From NCBI GenBank assembly GCA_016715065.1, contig JADKBN010000003.1, positions 310,001 to 374,000 of the forward strand: 64,000 bases of DNA. The letters run 5' to 3'. This DNA comes from Fibrobacterota bacterium (GTDB lineage: Bacteria > Fibrobacterota > Fibrobacteria > UBA5070). The notes under the pieces were generated by a model. The model did not search any database, was not told the origin of the DNA, and saw nothing but the letters and a program-made list of their open reading frames with translations. A program made the position numbers and the translations under genes. Of the stretch, positions 1 through 6,778 are shown piece by piece. Position 1 is the stretch's first letter, and every line of letters starts with the position of its first letter.

Positions 1-294
1 GGCGGTGAGATCGCTGCCATCTGGCGAGGCGGTACGCCTGGACTGGAAGCGGAGCATGTCGCGGAGTCATTGCGTCCCGGCGAAGCGCAGCTGGCCATCT
101 CGGCAGCCCAGGCGTTCGCCTTGGATCCAGTGGCCGTGGATATCCTTCGCGATGGCAACCAGCCCCAGGTCCATGCGGTGCGGGCGATGGGTTTTTGGAA
201 GGCCGCGCTGGATTCCAACCCCAAACTTGTCCAGGAACTGCCCGAGCGGATCGAGGGCTTGTTTGCAGGAGTTCGCAAGGCTCGACTGAACTAG
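1..294 (+). CDS. C-terminal fragment of an unrecognised protein
   Basis: An open frame enters from the left edge and ends with TAG at 292-294, giving about 97 residues of a C-terminus. It is soluble and charged, with no membrane segment, signal or motif that I recognise; its last residues are KARLN. A strong terminator hairpin follows within 15 bases, so it ends its own transcription unit rather than belonging to the purA unit. The overlapping frame starting at base 5 is rejected because the codon pattern favours this frame. The function cannot be assigned from this fragment. Confidence 0.6.
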   Translation, partial: GGEIAAIWRGGTPGLEAEHVAESLRPGEAQLAISAAQAFALDPVAVDILRDGNQPQVHAVRAMGFWKAALDSNPKLVQELPERIEGLFAGVRKARLN

Positions 295-306
295 TTTTCT
301 GATTTT

Positions 307-340
307 GCCCGACCTCGGGGATTTCCGTGGTCGGGCTTTT
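307..340 (+). terminator. Rho-independent terminator after the first gene
   Basis: An 8-bp perfect stem (GCCCGACC at 307-314 with GGTCGGGC at 329-336) is followed by TTTT at 337-340. It sits 12 bases after the stop of the partial gene and ahead of purA. Confidence 0.8.
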
Positions 341-375
341 CTATGCGCGAGCTGTGCTTGCGCGGAGCGAGGAAC

Positions 376-1653
376 ATGAAGAACACGATCGTCGTCGGCT
401 CCCAGTGGGGAGACGAGGGCAAGGCCAAGGTCATCGATGTGCTCGCGGAGCACGCGGATGTCGTCATCCGGTTCCAAGGCGGCGCCAACGCCGGCCATAC
501 CGTCGTGGTGGGCGACCAGGAATTCGTTTTCCACCTGATCCCCTCGGCGATCATGCGGCCCACCAAGACTTGCGTGATCGGCAACGGCGTGGTGTTGGAT
601 CCCGCCCAGTTGCTGCACGAAATCGAGGAGCTGGAAGGACGCGGATTCAGTGTTCGCGGTCGGCTTTGGCTGGCCGAGAACATGCAGATCGTGATGCCTT
701 GGCACAAGCAACTGGACCGCTTGAAGGAAGAAGCCGCCGGCAAGAACGCCATCGGAACCACCGGTCGCGGGATCGGTCCAGCCTACGTGGACAAGGTCGC
801 GCGCTGCGGCATCCGCCTGTGCGACCTTCTGGACGAGCAAGGTCTTCGCGCCAAGGTGGAGTCCATCCTGGTGGAAAAAAACCTCCTGTTCACCAAGATC
901 TACGACGCCCCGGCGCTCGAGGCTGGTTCCATCGTTTCCGACTACCTGGAATTCGGACGGAAATTGGCGCCGCTGGTGGCCAATGCCTCTTTGGTGCTGG
1001 AACGCGCGATGAAGGCCGGTCAGCACCTGCTGTTCGAGGGTGCCCAGGGCACCATCCTGGACGTGGACCACGGGACCTATCCCTACGTCACCAGCTCCAA
1101 CACCATCGCCGGCTCCGCTTGTTGCGGCTCGGGCGTGGGCCCCACCGCCATCCAGAGCGTGATCGGCGTCGTGAAGGCCTACACCACGCGTGTGGGCAAC
1201 GGGCCGTTCCCGACCGAACTCGACGGCCAGCTCGGCGAAAGCCTGCGCACCTGGGGTGGCGAATTCGGTGCGACCACCGGACGGCCGCGCCGTTGCGGAT
1301 GGTTCGATGCGATGGTGGTCCGCAAGGCCGTGCGTGTCAACGGGATCACCGGCCTGGCGATCACCAAAGTGGACGTCCTGGACAAGCTCGCCGAGATCAA
1401 GGTCTGCGTCGGATACACCGTCGACGGACGCCAGATCGACGACCTTCCCGTGCAAGTGAACGATTTCGCCAAGGTGGAGCCGGTGTACGAGACTCTGCCC
1501 GGTTGGCTTTCGGACACATCCGCCGCGGTTTCCTGGAGCGATCTCCCTCCGGCGGCCAAGAATTACCTCGAACGCCTGGCAGAACTTGTCGGCGCTCCCA
1601 TCGCCATGGTGTCGGTGGGCCCGCGTCGCGACCAGGCCATTTTCCTTCCCTAA
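376..1653 (+). CDS. purA: Adenylosuccinate synthetase
   Basis: Cytosolic enzyme that joins IMP and aspartate using GTP to make adenylosuccinate, the first committed step to AMP. The 425-residue protein has the family length. Visible signatures are QWGDEGKAK at residues 10-18 with catalytic Asp13, NAGHT with catalytic His41, the DVDHGTYPYVTSS segment and GRPRRCGW in the C-terminal half. The ATG at 376 is chosen because it follows GAGGAAC and places Asp13 and His41 at their usual positions; an in-frame ATG at 343 lies inside terminator-proximal DNA. The loop normally reads GDEGKGK, and here the second Gly is Ala. fabI follows after 20 bases, so the two are probably co-transcribed. Confidence 0.97.
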   Translation: MKNTIVVGSQWGDEGKAKVIDVLAEHADVVIRFQGGANAGHTVVVGDQEFVFHLIPSAIMRPTKTCVIGNGVVLDPAQLLHEIEELEGRGFSVRGRLWLAENMQIVMPWHKQLDRLKEEAAGKNAIGTTGRGIGPAYVDKVARCGIRLCDLLDEQGLRAKVESILVEKNLLFTKIYDAPALEAGSIVSDYLEFGRKLAPLVANASLVLERAMKAGQHLLFEGAQGTILDVDHGTYPYVTSSNTIAGSACCGSGVGPTAIQSVIGVVKAYTTRVGNGPFPTELDGQLGESLRTWGGEFGATTGRPRRCGWFDAMVVRKAVRVNGITGLAITKVDVLDKLAEIKVCVGYTVDGRQIDDLPVQVNDFAKVEPVYETLPGWLSDTSAAVSWSDLPPAAKNYLERLAELVGAPIAMVSVGPRRDQAIFLP

Positions 1654-1673
1654 TCGAATCGAAAGGACACGCA

Positions 1674-2474
1674 ATGATTCTCAAAGGCAAAAAAGGACTC
1701 ATCACCGGCGTCGCCAACCAGCGTTCCATCGCCTGGGGCATCGCCCGCTCGTGTTGGGAGCAAGGGGCTGAGCTTTGCTTCAGCTACCCCTCCGAGCGAC
1801 TGAAGGGTTCGGTTGAGTCCCTGATTCAAGGCGAAGGAAAGACCGCGCCGTTGTTCGAATGCGACGTCACCAAGGACGAATCCATTTCGGCGTTGTTTGC
1901 CGCGGTGGAGAAGGAAGTCGGCAAGATCGACTTTTTGGTCCATGCCATCGCCTACGCCAAGCGCGAAGACCTGGATGGCGAATTCCAGGACACGTCTCGT
2001 GACGGCTTCGTCACCGCGTTGGATATTTCGGCCTACTCGTTGACCGCCCTCGCGCACCACGCCGTGGCCGCCATGAATCCCAACGGTTCCATCGTTGCGT
2101 TGTCGTACATCGGCGGCGAAAAGGTGATCCCGCACTACAACGTAATGGGTGTGGCGAAGGCCGCGTTGGAATGTTCCGCCAAGTACCTGGCCCACGACTT
2201 GGGCAAGCAGGGCATCCGCGTGAACATCATCAGCGCAGGTCCCGTCCGCACTTTGGCGGCCAAGGGCATCGGCGACTTCAACAAGATGTTATCGATCGCG
2301 GAAAATCGTTCCGCTCTTCACCGCAACGTGGGCACGGACGAAGTCGGCGATACTGCCGCCTTCCTGGTTTCGAACATGGCGCGCGGCATCACGGGCGAGC
2401 TCATCCACGTGGATGCGGGCTACCACGCCATCAGCTTCAGCTTTGCGGAGGAGCAGGCCCAAAACAAGGGCTGA
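1674..2474 (+). CDS. fabI: Enoyl-ACP reductase [NADH]
   Basis: Short-chain dehydrogenase of type II fatty acid synthesis that reduces the enoyl-ACP double bond in the last step of each elongation cycle. The 266 residues carry the FabI cofactor region GVANQRSIAWG (about 12-22) and the catalytic set Tyr145, Tyr155 and Lys162 in SYIGGEKVIPHYNVMGVAK, which match E. coli Tyr146, Tyr156 and Lys163. The spacing identifies FabI rather than FabL or FabV. The ATG is preceded by AAAGGAC. It is the second gene of a purA-fabI unit, and a hairpin terminator lies about 190 bases downstream. Confidence 0.96.
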   Translation: MILKGKKGLITGVANQRSIAWGIARSCWEQGAELCFSYPSERLKGSVESLIQGEGKTAPLFECDVTKDESISALFAAVEKEVGKIDFLVHAIAYAKREDLDGEFQDTSRDGFVTALDISAYSLTALAHHAVAAMNPNGSIVALSYIGGEKVIPHYNVMGVAKAALECSAKYLAHDLGKQGIRVNIISAGPVRTLAAKGIGDFNKMLSIAENRSALHRNVGTDEVGDTAAFLVSNMARGITGELIHVDAGYHAISFSFAEEQAQNKG

Positions 2475-2524
2475 TTTTTGGCGGTCTGGCGGCGCATCCT
2501 TGCTCCCCTCCCCGCTCGCTGTCC

Positions 2525-2560
2525 CCAGGGTTCCCATTCCGTGATAGCGGAATGGGAGGA
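2525..2560. repeat. Dispersed hairpin repeat, copy 1
   Basis: CCAGGGTT, then CCCATTCCG, a 6-base loop, CGGAATGGG and AGGA. The same flanks and stem base recur at 29458-29495, where the stem is longer and the loop differs. It lies in the 190-base gap between fabI and its terminator; I see no gene there. REP-like palindromic element or structured RNA part; role unknown. Confidence 0.5.
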
Positions 2561-2664
2561 CCTGCATCCGCGACAGCTTCGGGGTCATGTCGCTTCGGCT
2601 GCATCCACCATCCGGGCCAAAAATCGACGATTGAAGAATTGTCTCATGGGAATTGAAATGGGAA

Positions 2665-2701
2665 GCCCTGCTCTCCGGCAATCGGAGAGCGGGGCTTTTT
2701 T
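2665..2701 (+). terminator. Terminator of the purA-fabI unit
   Basis: GCCCTGCTCTCCG (2665-2677) pairs with CGGAGAGCGGGGC (2683-2695), followed by a run of six T. The run overlaps the stop codon of the convergent nucleotidyltransferase gene. A near-identical hairpin occurs at 3457-3493. Confidence 0.75.
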
Positions 2702-3248
2702 ATGCGCGGATTTTTGCGAGCAAATCCTCGACGCCAAGTTCCTTCGCCCAGCGCTCGAGGTAGGCAAAATCCAGCGAGTCACCCTGCATGTCCAGAACCG
2801 CACCGGCGTCTTCCAACTGGCGGAGAGATCCTCCCTGGCGCACCCATTCGAGCTTGGAGAGAATGGAGTCCTCCGCCCGCAGGAACATCACGGACACTCC
2901 TGCAATTTCGACGGCGCGTCGACGAGAGAATTCCTCCCGACTCCAGGGGCGCTCCTTGCGATAGATCAGATCGACCTTCCAGCCAGAATCGAGATGGACA
3001 ACATTGAACATGGATCGATGGAGGGCCGCATCGCGCACGACGAAGGGATCGATGTACCAGACATTATCGTCAAATGCCTGGATCAAGGCTTCGATCTGGT
3101 TTTCCGCCGGGGAGATGACCATGTCCAGGTCGCGGGTGCTCCGGGGGATTCCGAGCATGGAGCTCGCGAAGGAGCCTGTGACCATGTACGGAATTCCCGC
3201 CTGCTCGAGGAGGGAGGAAACCTCAGCCAAGACACGATCAGGGGTCAT
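2700..3248 (-). CDS. Predicted nucleotidyltransferase (MNT / DUF6036-like)
   Basis: A 182-residue protein of the polymerase-beta-like nucleotidyltransferase fold. The N-terminal half has GSFASS at about 25-30 and RDLDMVI with Asp40 and Asp42, the GS...DxD metal-binding pattern, and a later KVDLIY segment can supply the third acidic residue. The ATG at 3248 is chosen because it overlaps the stop of a small upstream gene (ATGA), which indicates translational coupling; a longer in-frame start at 3326 would run through that gene. Such stand-alone nucleotidyltransferases with a small coupled partner occur in toxin-antitoxin-like and uncharacterised modules. The substrate is unknown. Flanking twin hairpins suggest a self-contained, possibly acquired unit. 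Confidence 0.75.
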   Translation of the reverse strand: MTPDRVLAEVSSLLEQAGIPYMVTGSFASSMLGIPRSTRDLDMVISPAENQIEALIQAFDDNVWYIDPFVVRDAALHRSMFNVVHLDSGWKVDLIYRKERPWSREEFSRRRAVEIAGVSVMFLRAEDSILSKLEWVRQGGSLRQLEDAGAVLDMQGDSLDFAYLERWAKELGVEDLLAKIRA

Positions 3249-3415
3249 TTTTCGGATCGGTACGGGGGCTCGGCCGCATCGAATCGGCCAGCTTCCCAGC
3301 CATGGAGATCTTCGCTCATCCGACAAGCCATGAGGAATCGCTCCTCAGGACCTTTGCGACGCAGGATATCGAGCTGGATCTTCCATGCTTCTGGACTGGT
3401 GTCGCTGGGGCGCAT
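3245..3415 (-). CDS. Small partner protein coupled to the nucleotidyltransferase
   Basis: A 56-residue reading frame starting MRPSDTSPEAWKIQLDILRR and ending YRSEK, with its TGA overlapping the ATG of the nucleotidyltransferase gene. It is charged and probably helical, with no membrane segment. The central pattern of an Ile/Leu-rich helix followed by GPEERF and MACRMSEDL resembles the short proteins often encoded just before MNT-type nucleotidyltransferases, where the gene pair is conserved but uncharacterised. The coupling and codon use support it as real. Its role as antitoxin or accessory subunit is inference. Confidence 0.6.
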   Translation of the reverse strand: MRPSDTSPEAWKIQLDILRRKGPEERFLMACRMSEDLHGWEAGRFDAAEPPYRSEK

Positions 3416-3456
3416 GCCCTGTAATCTAGATCTGCGATAAGCGAAGAGGATGGATC

Positions 3457-3493
3457 GCCCCGCTCTCCGGTACCGGAGAGCGGGGCTTTTTTT
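3457..3493 (+). terminator. Second copy of the CTCTCCGG hairpin with T tract
   Basis: GCCCCGCTCTCCGG pairs perfectly with CCGGAGAGCGGGGC (3457-3486), followed by seven T. It is oriented for plus-strand transcription, yet no plus-strand gene ends here. It nearly duplicates the fabI terminator on the other side of the nucleotidyltransferase pair and may also act as a weak terminator for the minus-strand gene that begins its 3' end at 3496. Confidence 0.6.
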
Positions 3494-3495
3494 GA

Positions 3496-3876
3496 TCAGT
3501 CATCGGAGAGGCCTGTGGCGATGCGAAAAAGGCCCAAGCCGACCATCACCAGCGGGGAGATGAGGGACATCCCGCTGGAATTGAAAAGAGCAAGGAGGAA
3601 AAGTCCTGCCACCAGCGTGACGACTCCCAGGAGCACGCGGTTGCGATTTCTCGGAGGGGCGCTGTCCAGATCATGTGCGGGGATGGGGCGCGAGACGGGC
3701 CGGGTGGGGTATGGGTTCGTGCCGGGATCGGAGCTTGTGGGCGTGGCACTGGAGGCATTCGATTCGCGCGCCGATCCGGGGGTGGGGGCGTCGGCAGGGC
3801 GGCGTACCTCCACACCGAACCAATCGGAAAGGGCGGCTTCGGGCTGGGCGGAAGTCTGCGAAGGGGACGTGGACAT
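3496..3876 (-). CDS. Small membrane protein with Pro/Ser-rich N-terminal region
   Basis: A 126-residue protein with a polar, Ser/Pro/Thr-rich N-terminal 80 residues, a charged RNRNR segment, and two hydrophobic helices (VLLGVVTLVAGLFLLALF and LISPLVMVGLGLFRIA) at the C-terminus. It is probably an inner-membrane protein with a cytoplasmic disordered tail. The ATG at 3876 is chosen because AGGAG lies about 10 bases upstream and because a TTGGAC/TATGTT promoter at 3947-3976 would start transcription downstream of the alternative ATG at 3951. No family recognised. Confidence 0.65.
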   Translation of the reverse strand: MSTSPSQTSAQPEAALSDWFGVEVRRPADAPTPGSARESNASSATPTSSDPGTNPYPTRPVSRPIPAHDLDSAPPRNRNRVLLGVVTLVAGLFLLALFNSSGMSLISPLVMVGLGLFRIATGLSDD

Positions 3877-3946
3877 GACGCGGGGCTCCTGGGAGAGGGA
3901 ATCGAGGAATGCGTTGGGGAAGCGACCGAGGTGGGTCGCTTCCTCC

Positions 3947-3976
3947 AACATAATTTGCCATGACGCCTATGTCCAA
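3947..3976 (-). promoter_or_regulatory. Predicted sigma70-type promoter for the 3496-3876 gene
   Basis: On the minus strand, TTGGAC (3971-3976) and TATGTT (3947-3952) are separated by 18 bases. The predicted start near 3940 supports translation from 3876. Confidence 0.45.
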
Positions 3977-4004
3977 AGGCTTGGCGCGGAAAGCGCGCCA
4001 GGCT

Positions 4005-5021
4005 TTAGGGAAGGATGGGCGAGGAAATGGCTTCCCAGGAACCCCCGCGGACCTCGATCTGCCAGGGCTTGTACGGGGCATAAGAAAAGTCTGCTTCGAA
4101 GGAGCCGTCCCGATAGGCTCTGCCAGACCAGGAGGTCAGGTAGCTCCCGAACCCACCGGTGTCGCGGGCCCAGAACGTCGCCGTGTCGGGAAGGATCTCG
4201 TCGTCCAGAAGCCTAAGCCGCAGCTTGCCACCGATCGGAGTCTTGTCGGTTTCCGACCTTGGCGTAAGTTCGATCAGCTGCAGGCCAAGGCTGTCTTCTC
4301 GGAAGGTGGCCTCTGGGCGCGCAAGGGGACGGATGTTTCGTCCTTCCAGGTCCTGGACCTGCATGCCCATGGAGCTGTTCCAGACGACAAACCCCACGGC
4401 CTTTCCCCTGCAGGTGACCACGGACCTGACGACTTCGGGCATGATGTAACCGGATTCCGTGGGCGTTGCGGTGGCGCGGTATTCGAAGGTGCAGTTTTCC
4501 GAGAAGCGAAATTGGTAGAACGCGGACATCCCTGCGCCATCCATTGCCACCCGGAATGTGTCGAGCTTCAGTTCTAAGTTTCCGCGTAGACGCATGCGGC
4601 CATGGCCTTCGGCGATCCATGCTTCCCGAGATTCGGTTTCCAGGAAGTCCTGAAACACGGATCCGCTTGGGCCGTGTTTCAGGCTTCTCTTGTGTCGGAT
4701 CTGAGACAGAGAATCTGGAGATGCCGCACACGAGCCTCGCCAAACACGTTCAAACCCTCCGATGCCGTGGTAGTAGGTGGAAGAGTCCGGTGGACAATCC
4801 GCCGCCGCCATTTTCGATGCGGTTGTCGCACGCCGCGCCGCCGGAGCTGCCCCCGATGAGGTGCCGGATTGGGGTTTGGTGATCCACCGGGAATTGTCCG
4901 CGAGCAGTTGCAGTTCGGTCTGGGTCTCGCTGGACGTGCCGGTCTGCGGATCGGAGCCGCAGGAGCTGAGCAGGGCGGCGGCGAAAGCCAGCGCGGCGAT
5001 CGTGGAGTGGCGGCGGATCAT
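4005..5021 (-). CDS. Secreted lipoprotein paired with a TIGR02147 gene
   Basis: A 338-residue protein with a lipoprotein signal: basic MIRRH, hydrophobic stretch, and LLSSC with the lipid-attachment Cys at about residue 21. The rest is beta-rich and soluble, with scattered Cys that may form disulfides in the periplasm. No domain recognised. Its ATG overlaps the end of the TIGR02147 gene by 4 bases, so the two are translationally coupled, with the TIGR02147 protein made first. A hairpin at 3975-4006 overlaps its stop codon and may end the transcript. The lipoprotein is a plausible target or effector of the TIGR02147 protein; that link is inference. Confidence 0.75.
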   Translation of the reverse strand: MIRRHSTIAALAFAAALLSSCGSDPQTGTSSETQTELQLLADNSRWITKPQSGTSSGAAPAARRATTASKMAAADCPPDSSTYYHGIGGFERVWRGSCAASPDSLSQIRHKRSLKHGPSGSVFQDFLETESREAWIAEGHGRMRLRGNLELKLDTFRVAMDGAGMSAFYQFRFSENCTFEYRATATPTESGYIMPEVVRSVVTCRGKAVGFVVWNSSMGMQVQDLEGRNIRPLARPEATFREDSLGLQLIELTPRSETDKTPIGGKLRLRLLDDEILPDTATFWARDTGGFGSYLTSWSGRAYRDGSFEADFSYAPYKPWQIEVRGGSWEAISSPILP

Positions 5022-5860
5022 CGGGAAACCTTTTCTTCGGTGAGTGGGACCAGGGCGATCACGACCTGGCAGACGCGTTCGGCGGGGAGTGAGTCCTTGT
5101 GGACGATGGAACGGACTTCGGAACGGGTCTTTTCCATGCGCTCCAGGAGATGACGGAATCCGTCCTGGCTGACGGAGACCACGTTCGTGGCCACCAGGCG
5201 GCGGGGGGCCTTCCTGCGAAGGAGGCTTTGACGCACCAGGTCCAATTGCTGGATCTGGAGCTGCAGCAAAAGGTCTTCGCGCAAGCCTTCCGGGCTGGAG
5301 ACGGCCCGATCGGTGGGCTTCCAGAAGCCTTGATCATTCTTGGCCGTCAGGCCAAGGCTATCCAACAGGGCCAGCGAATCCTTGGCTTGCTTGGGGGTGA
5401 TGGACGGGATCAGCGTTTTGGCGATGCGCTCGGGCTCGTCGGCGAAATCGCCCGTATCCAGAAGCGCCCTCACCGCGCCGTGCCACCAATGGCGGAAGTA
5501 TTCCAGGCGTGCGCCGTCCAGGAAGGTGCGAGGCGATCGGTTGAGGGCCACCAAGCGTTCCAGCAGCTCGTCGCGATCTTCCGGGGTCTGGGCTTGCTGG
5601 AACCGCACCAGGGCGCGGAAGTAGCGGGCCTCGGCGGCACCCAGCGCCAGGAGGGCCACCATGCGCTCCAGGAAGGTTTCGGAAAGCTCCTTGCCCCCCA
5701 GAAGGTCGGAGAAGTAGTTGCGCGAATTGGGAAGTCCCAGCAACCGGGACACTTCGGCTTTGGTGAACTTTCCCCGGCGAAGCTTCTCGGAGGCGTACCA
5801 ATCCCCCAGAAAGGCGCGGAAGTCGTTGTAGTCGTAGATGGTTTTTTGTTCCACATCCAT
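5018..5860 (-). CDS. TIGR02147 family protein
   Basis: A 280-residue protein that starts with the typical IYDYNDFRAFLGDWY segment followed by a helix-turn-helix-like FTKAEVSRLLGLPNSRNYFSD. The remaining residues are helical with a second winged-helix-like region near 150-180 (TPKQAKDSLALLDSLGL). TIGR02147 is a paralogous family known mainly from Fibrobacter, of unproven but probably regulatory function. It is co-translated with the lipoprotein downstream. An ATCGA-7-TCGAT inverted repeat at 5867-5883 lies directly before the ATG and could be an autoregulatory site. The family call rests on recall of its N-terminal pattern. Confidence 0.8.
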   Translation of the reverse strand: MDVEQKTIYDYNDFRAFLGDWYASEKLRRGKFTKAEVSRLLGLPNSRNYFSDLLGGKELSETFLERMVALLALGAAEARYFRALVRFQQAQTPEDRDELLERLVALNRSPRTFLDGARLEYFRHWWHGAVRALLDTGDFADEPERIAKTLIPSITPKQAKDSLALLDSLGLTAKNDQGFWKPTDRAVSSPEGLREDLLLQLQIQQLDLVRQSLLRRKAPRRLVATNVVSVSQDGFRHLLERMEKTRSEVRSIVHKDSLPAERVCQVVIALVPLTEEKVSR

Positions 5861-5970
5861 TAATCTATCGAGACATTATCGATTTTAGAATGGCATAGAA
5901 GTGCATTTCCCATAGATCATTTTTCAGGTGCTCCGCCATCTGGAAGGCCGGACTCCGCGCCAAGACGATG

Positions 5971-6224
5971 AAGGGCCGGGACTTGCGTCCCGGCCCTTCC
6001 CATCTCGTGGTTTCGCGTCGCGGGGATCGGGCGCCAAAGCGCGTCCCGCGGTGCGTAGGTCCTCTCTTGGAGGCTCCTGATTTGTCAGATTCCGTCCGCT
6101 CGGTTGGAGGTCCCGCCGGAGCCGCATGTCGGTTCTGTCTTGCGGATAGTGTCCACGTCTCCATGCGACCCTGGATGGGCCGCTTCCTTTACGTTACGGG
6201 GAGATTCGAGCAAAAGCAATAGCT
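5971..6224 (-). ncRNA. Candidate structured RNA, copy A of a tandem pair
   Basis: In the 0.9-kb stretch 5861-6778, which has no convincing protein gene, 5971-6224 and 6285-6542 are diverged copies of one ~255-bp element with a 318-base period. Shared blocks include AGATTCCGTCC, GGGCCGCTTC and AGCAATAGCT (plus-strand sense). Stems are kept while their bases change: the terminal stem is GGGCCGGGAC/GTCCCGGCCC here and GGCCGG/CCGGCC in copy B, and an internal CCTC/GAGG stem becomes CCCC/GGGG. A minus-strand promoter lies exactly at the right edge and the hairpin at 5971-5998 would end the transcript. Reading frames do not stay aligned between copies, which favours RNA over protein. No known RNA family recognised. 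Confidence 0.5.
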
Positions 6225-6230
6225 CCGGGA

Positions 6231-6259
6231 ATTTTCGTTCGAAAAAGAGGGGTTGACAA
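6231..6259 (-). promoter_or_regulatory. Predicted promoter for RNA-like copy A
   Basis: On the minus strand TTGTCA (6254-6259) and GAAAAT (6231-6236) are 17 bases apart. A start 6-7 bases after the -10 falls at 6224-6225, the boundary of copy A. Confidence 0.45.
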
Positions 6260-6284
6260 AATTTGACTCACAGGCGTGCGAACG

Positions 6285-6542
6285 AAAAAGGCCGGAGTTT
6301 CCACCCCGGCCCAATCGTCTTCTCTGGTTCGATCCTCCCGGGAAAGCCGGCGCGCAAGCGCCTCCCGCGGAGCATGGACCCCCCGTGCGAGGGGCCCTTT
6401 AGTCAGATTCCGTCCACACGGTGGAAGTCCCGTCGGACCATTTCATGTTGGCTGTCTGAGTGATCTTTCGTGTTCTCCAGGCGACGCCCTGTGCGGGCCG
6501 CTTCTCATAGTTTACTGCCGGAACTTTTCGAAAGCAATAGCT
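6285..6542 (-). ncRNA. Candidate structured RNA, copy B of a tandem pair
   Basis: Second copy of the element described at 5971-6224. On the minus strand it ends in a GGCCGG...CCGGCC hairpin (6290-6311) followed by TTTTT (6285-6289), a good intrinsic terminator, which supports the minus strand as transcribed. A GATATT -10-like box lies at 6551-6556 but no clear -35 is seen, so it may be read from farther upstream. A short frame ending in TESD at 6399 crosses it, but the same frame is not kept in copy A. Confidence 0.45.
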
Positions 6543-6596
6543 GGCCGGAGAATATCTTCGAGAGCCTCCCCGGGCAGGTCCGGAGGGAAGAATTTC

Positions 6597-6627
6597 CCCG
6601 CCCTCCGGGCGCGTTCCGGAGGGCGGG
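6597..6627. other. Perfect 12-bp stem hairpin upstream of the glycosyltransferase
   Basis: CCCGCCCTCCGG (6597-6608) pairs with CCGGAGGGCGGG (6616-6627). It has no T tract on either side. The DNA from 6628 to 6778 holds nothing else I can name and must contain the leader of the next gene. Confidence 0.4.
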
Positions 6628-6778
6628 AAGAGGCGGAGTCTCGAGGAGTGAGCCCGCGTATATCCAGGATAACTCGGCGCTTTGCAGCTGGTTGTGCCTT
6701 TTTCGTAGAACACCCCGTGCACCCCGCACGGACGGCCGTGGTTGGGCAGCGGATGGATCAGGTGGTATTGTTGCGCCC

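Noticed and set aside
67..1674. Long open frame on the minus strand across purA
   Set aside because: Shadow of GC-rich coding sequence; the plus-strand protein is purA with all motifs.
2478..3440. 320-codon plus-strand frame across the nucleotidyltransferase
   Set aside because: It overlaps the well-supported minus-strand pair and has no start signal or motif.
6410..6450. Cobalamin-riboswitch-like GGTGGAAGTCCCG on the plus strand
   Set aside because: The downstream conserved CCACTG box is missing and no B12 gene follows; the promoter and terminator evidence favours the other strand.
6571..6600. Resemblance of the plus strand to the SRP RNA tip (CAGGTCCGGAGGGAAG)
   Set aside because: The flanking bases do not pair into the required domain IV stem and the tetraloop is GGAG, so it is probably chance.
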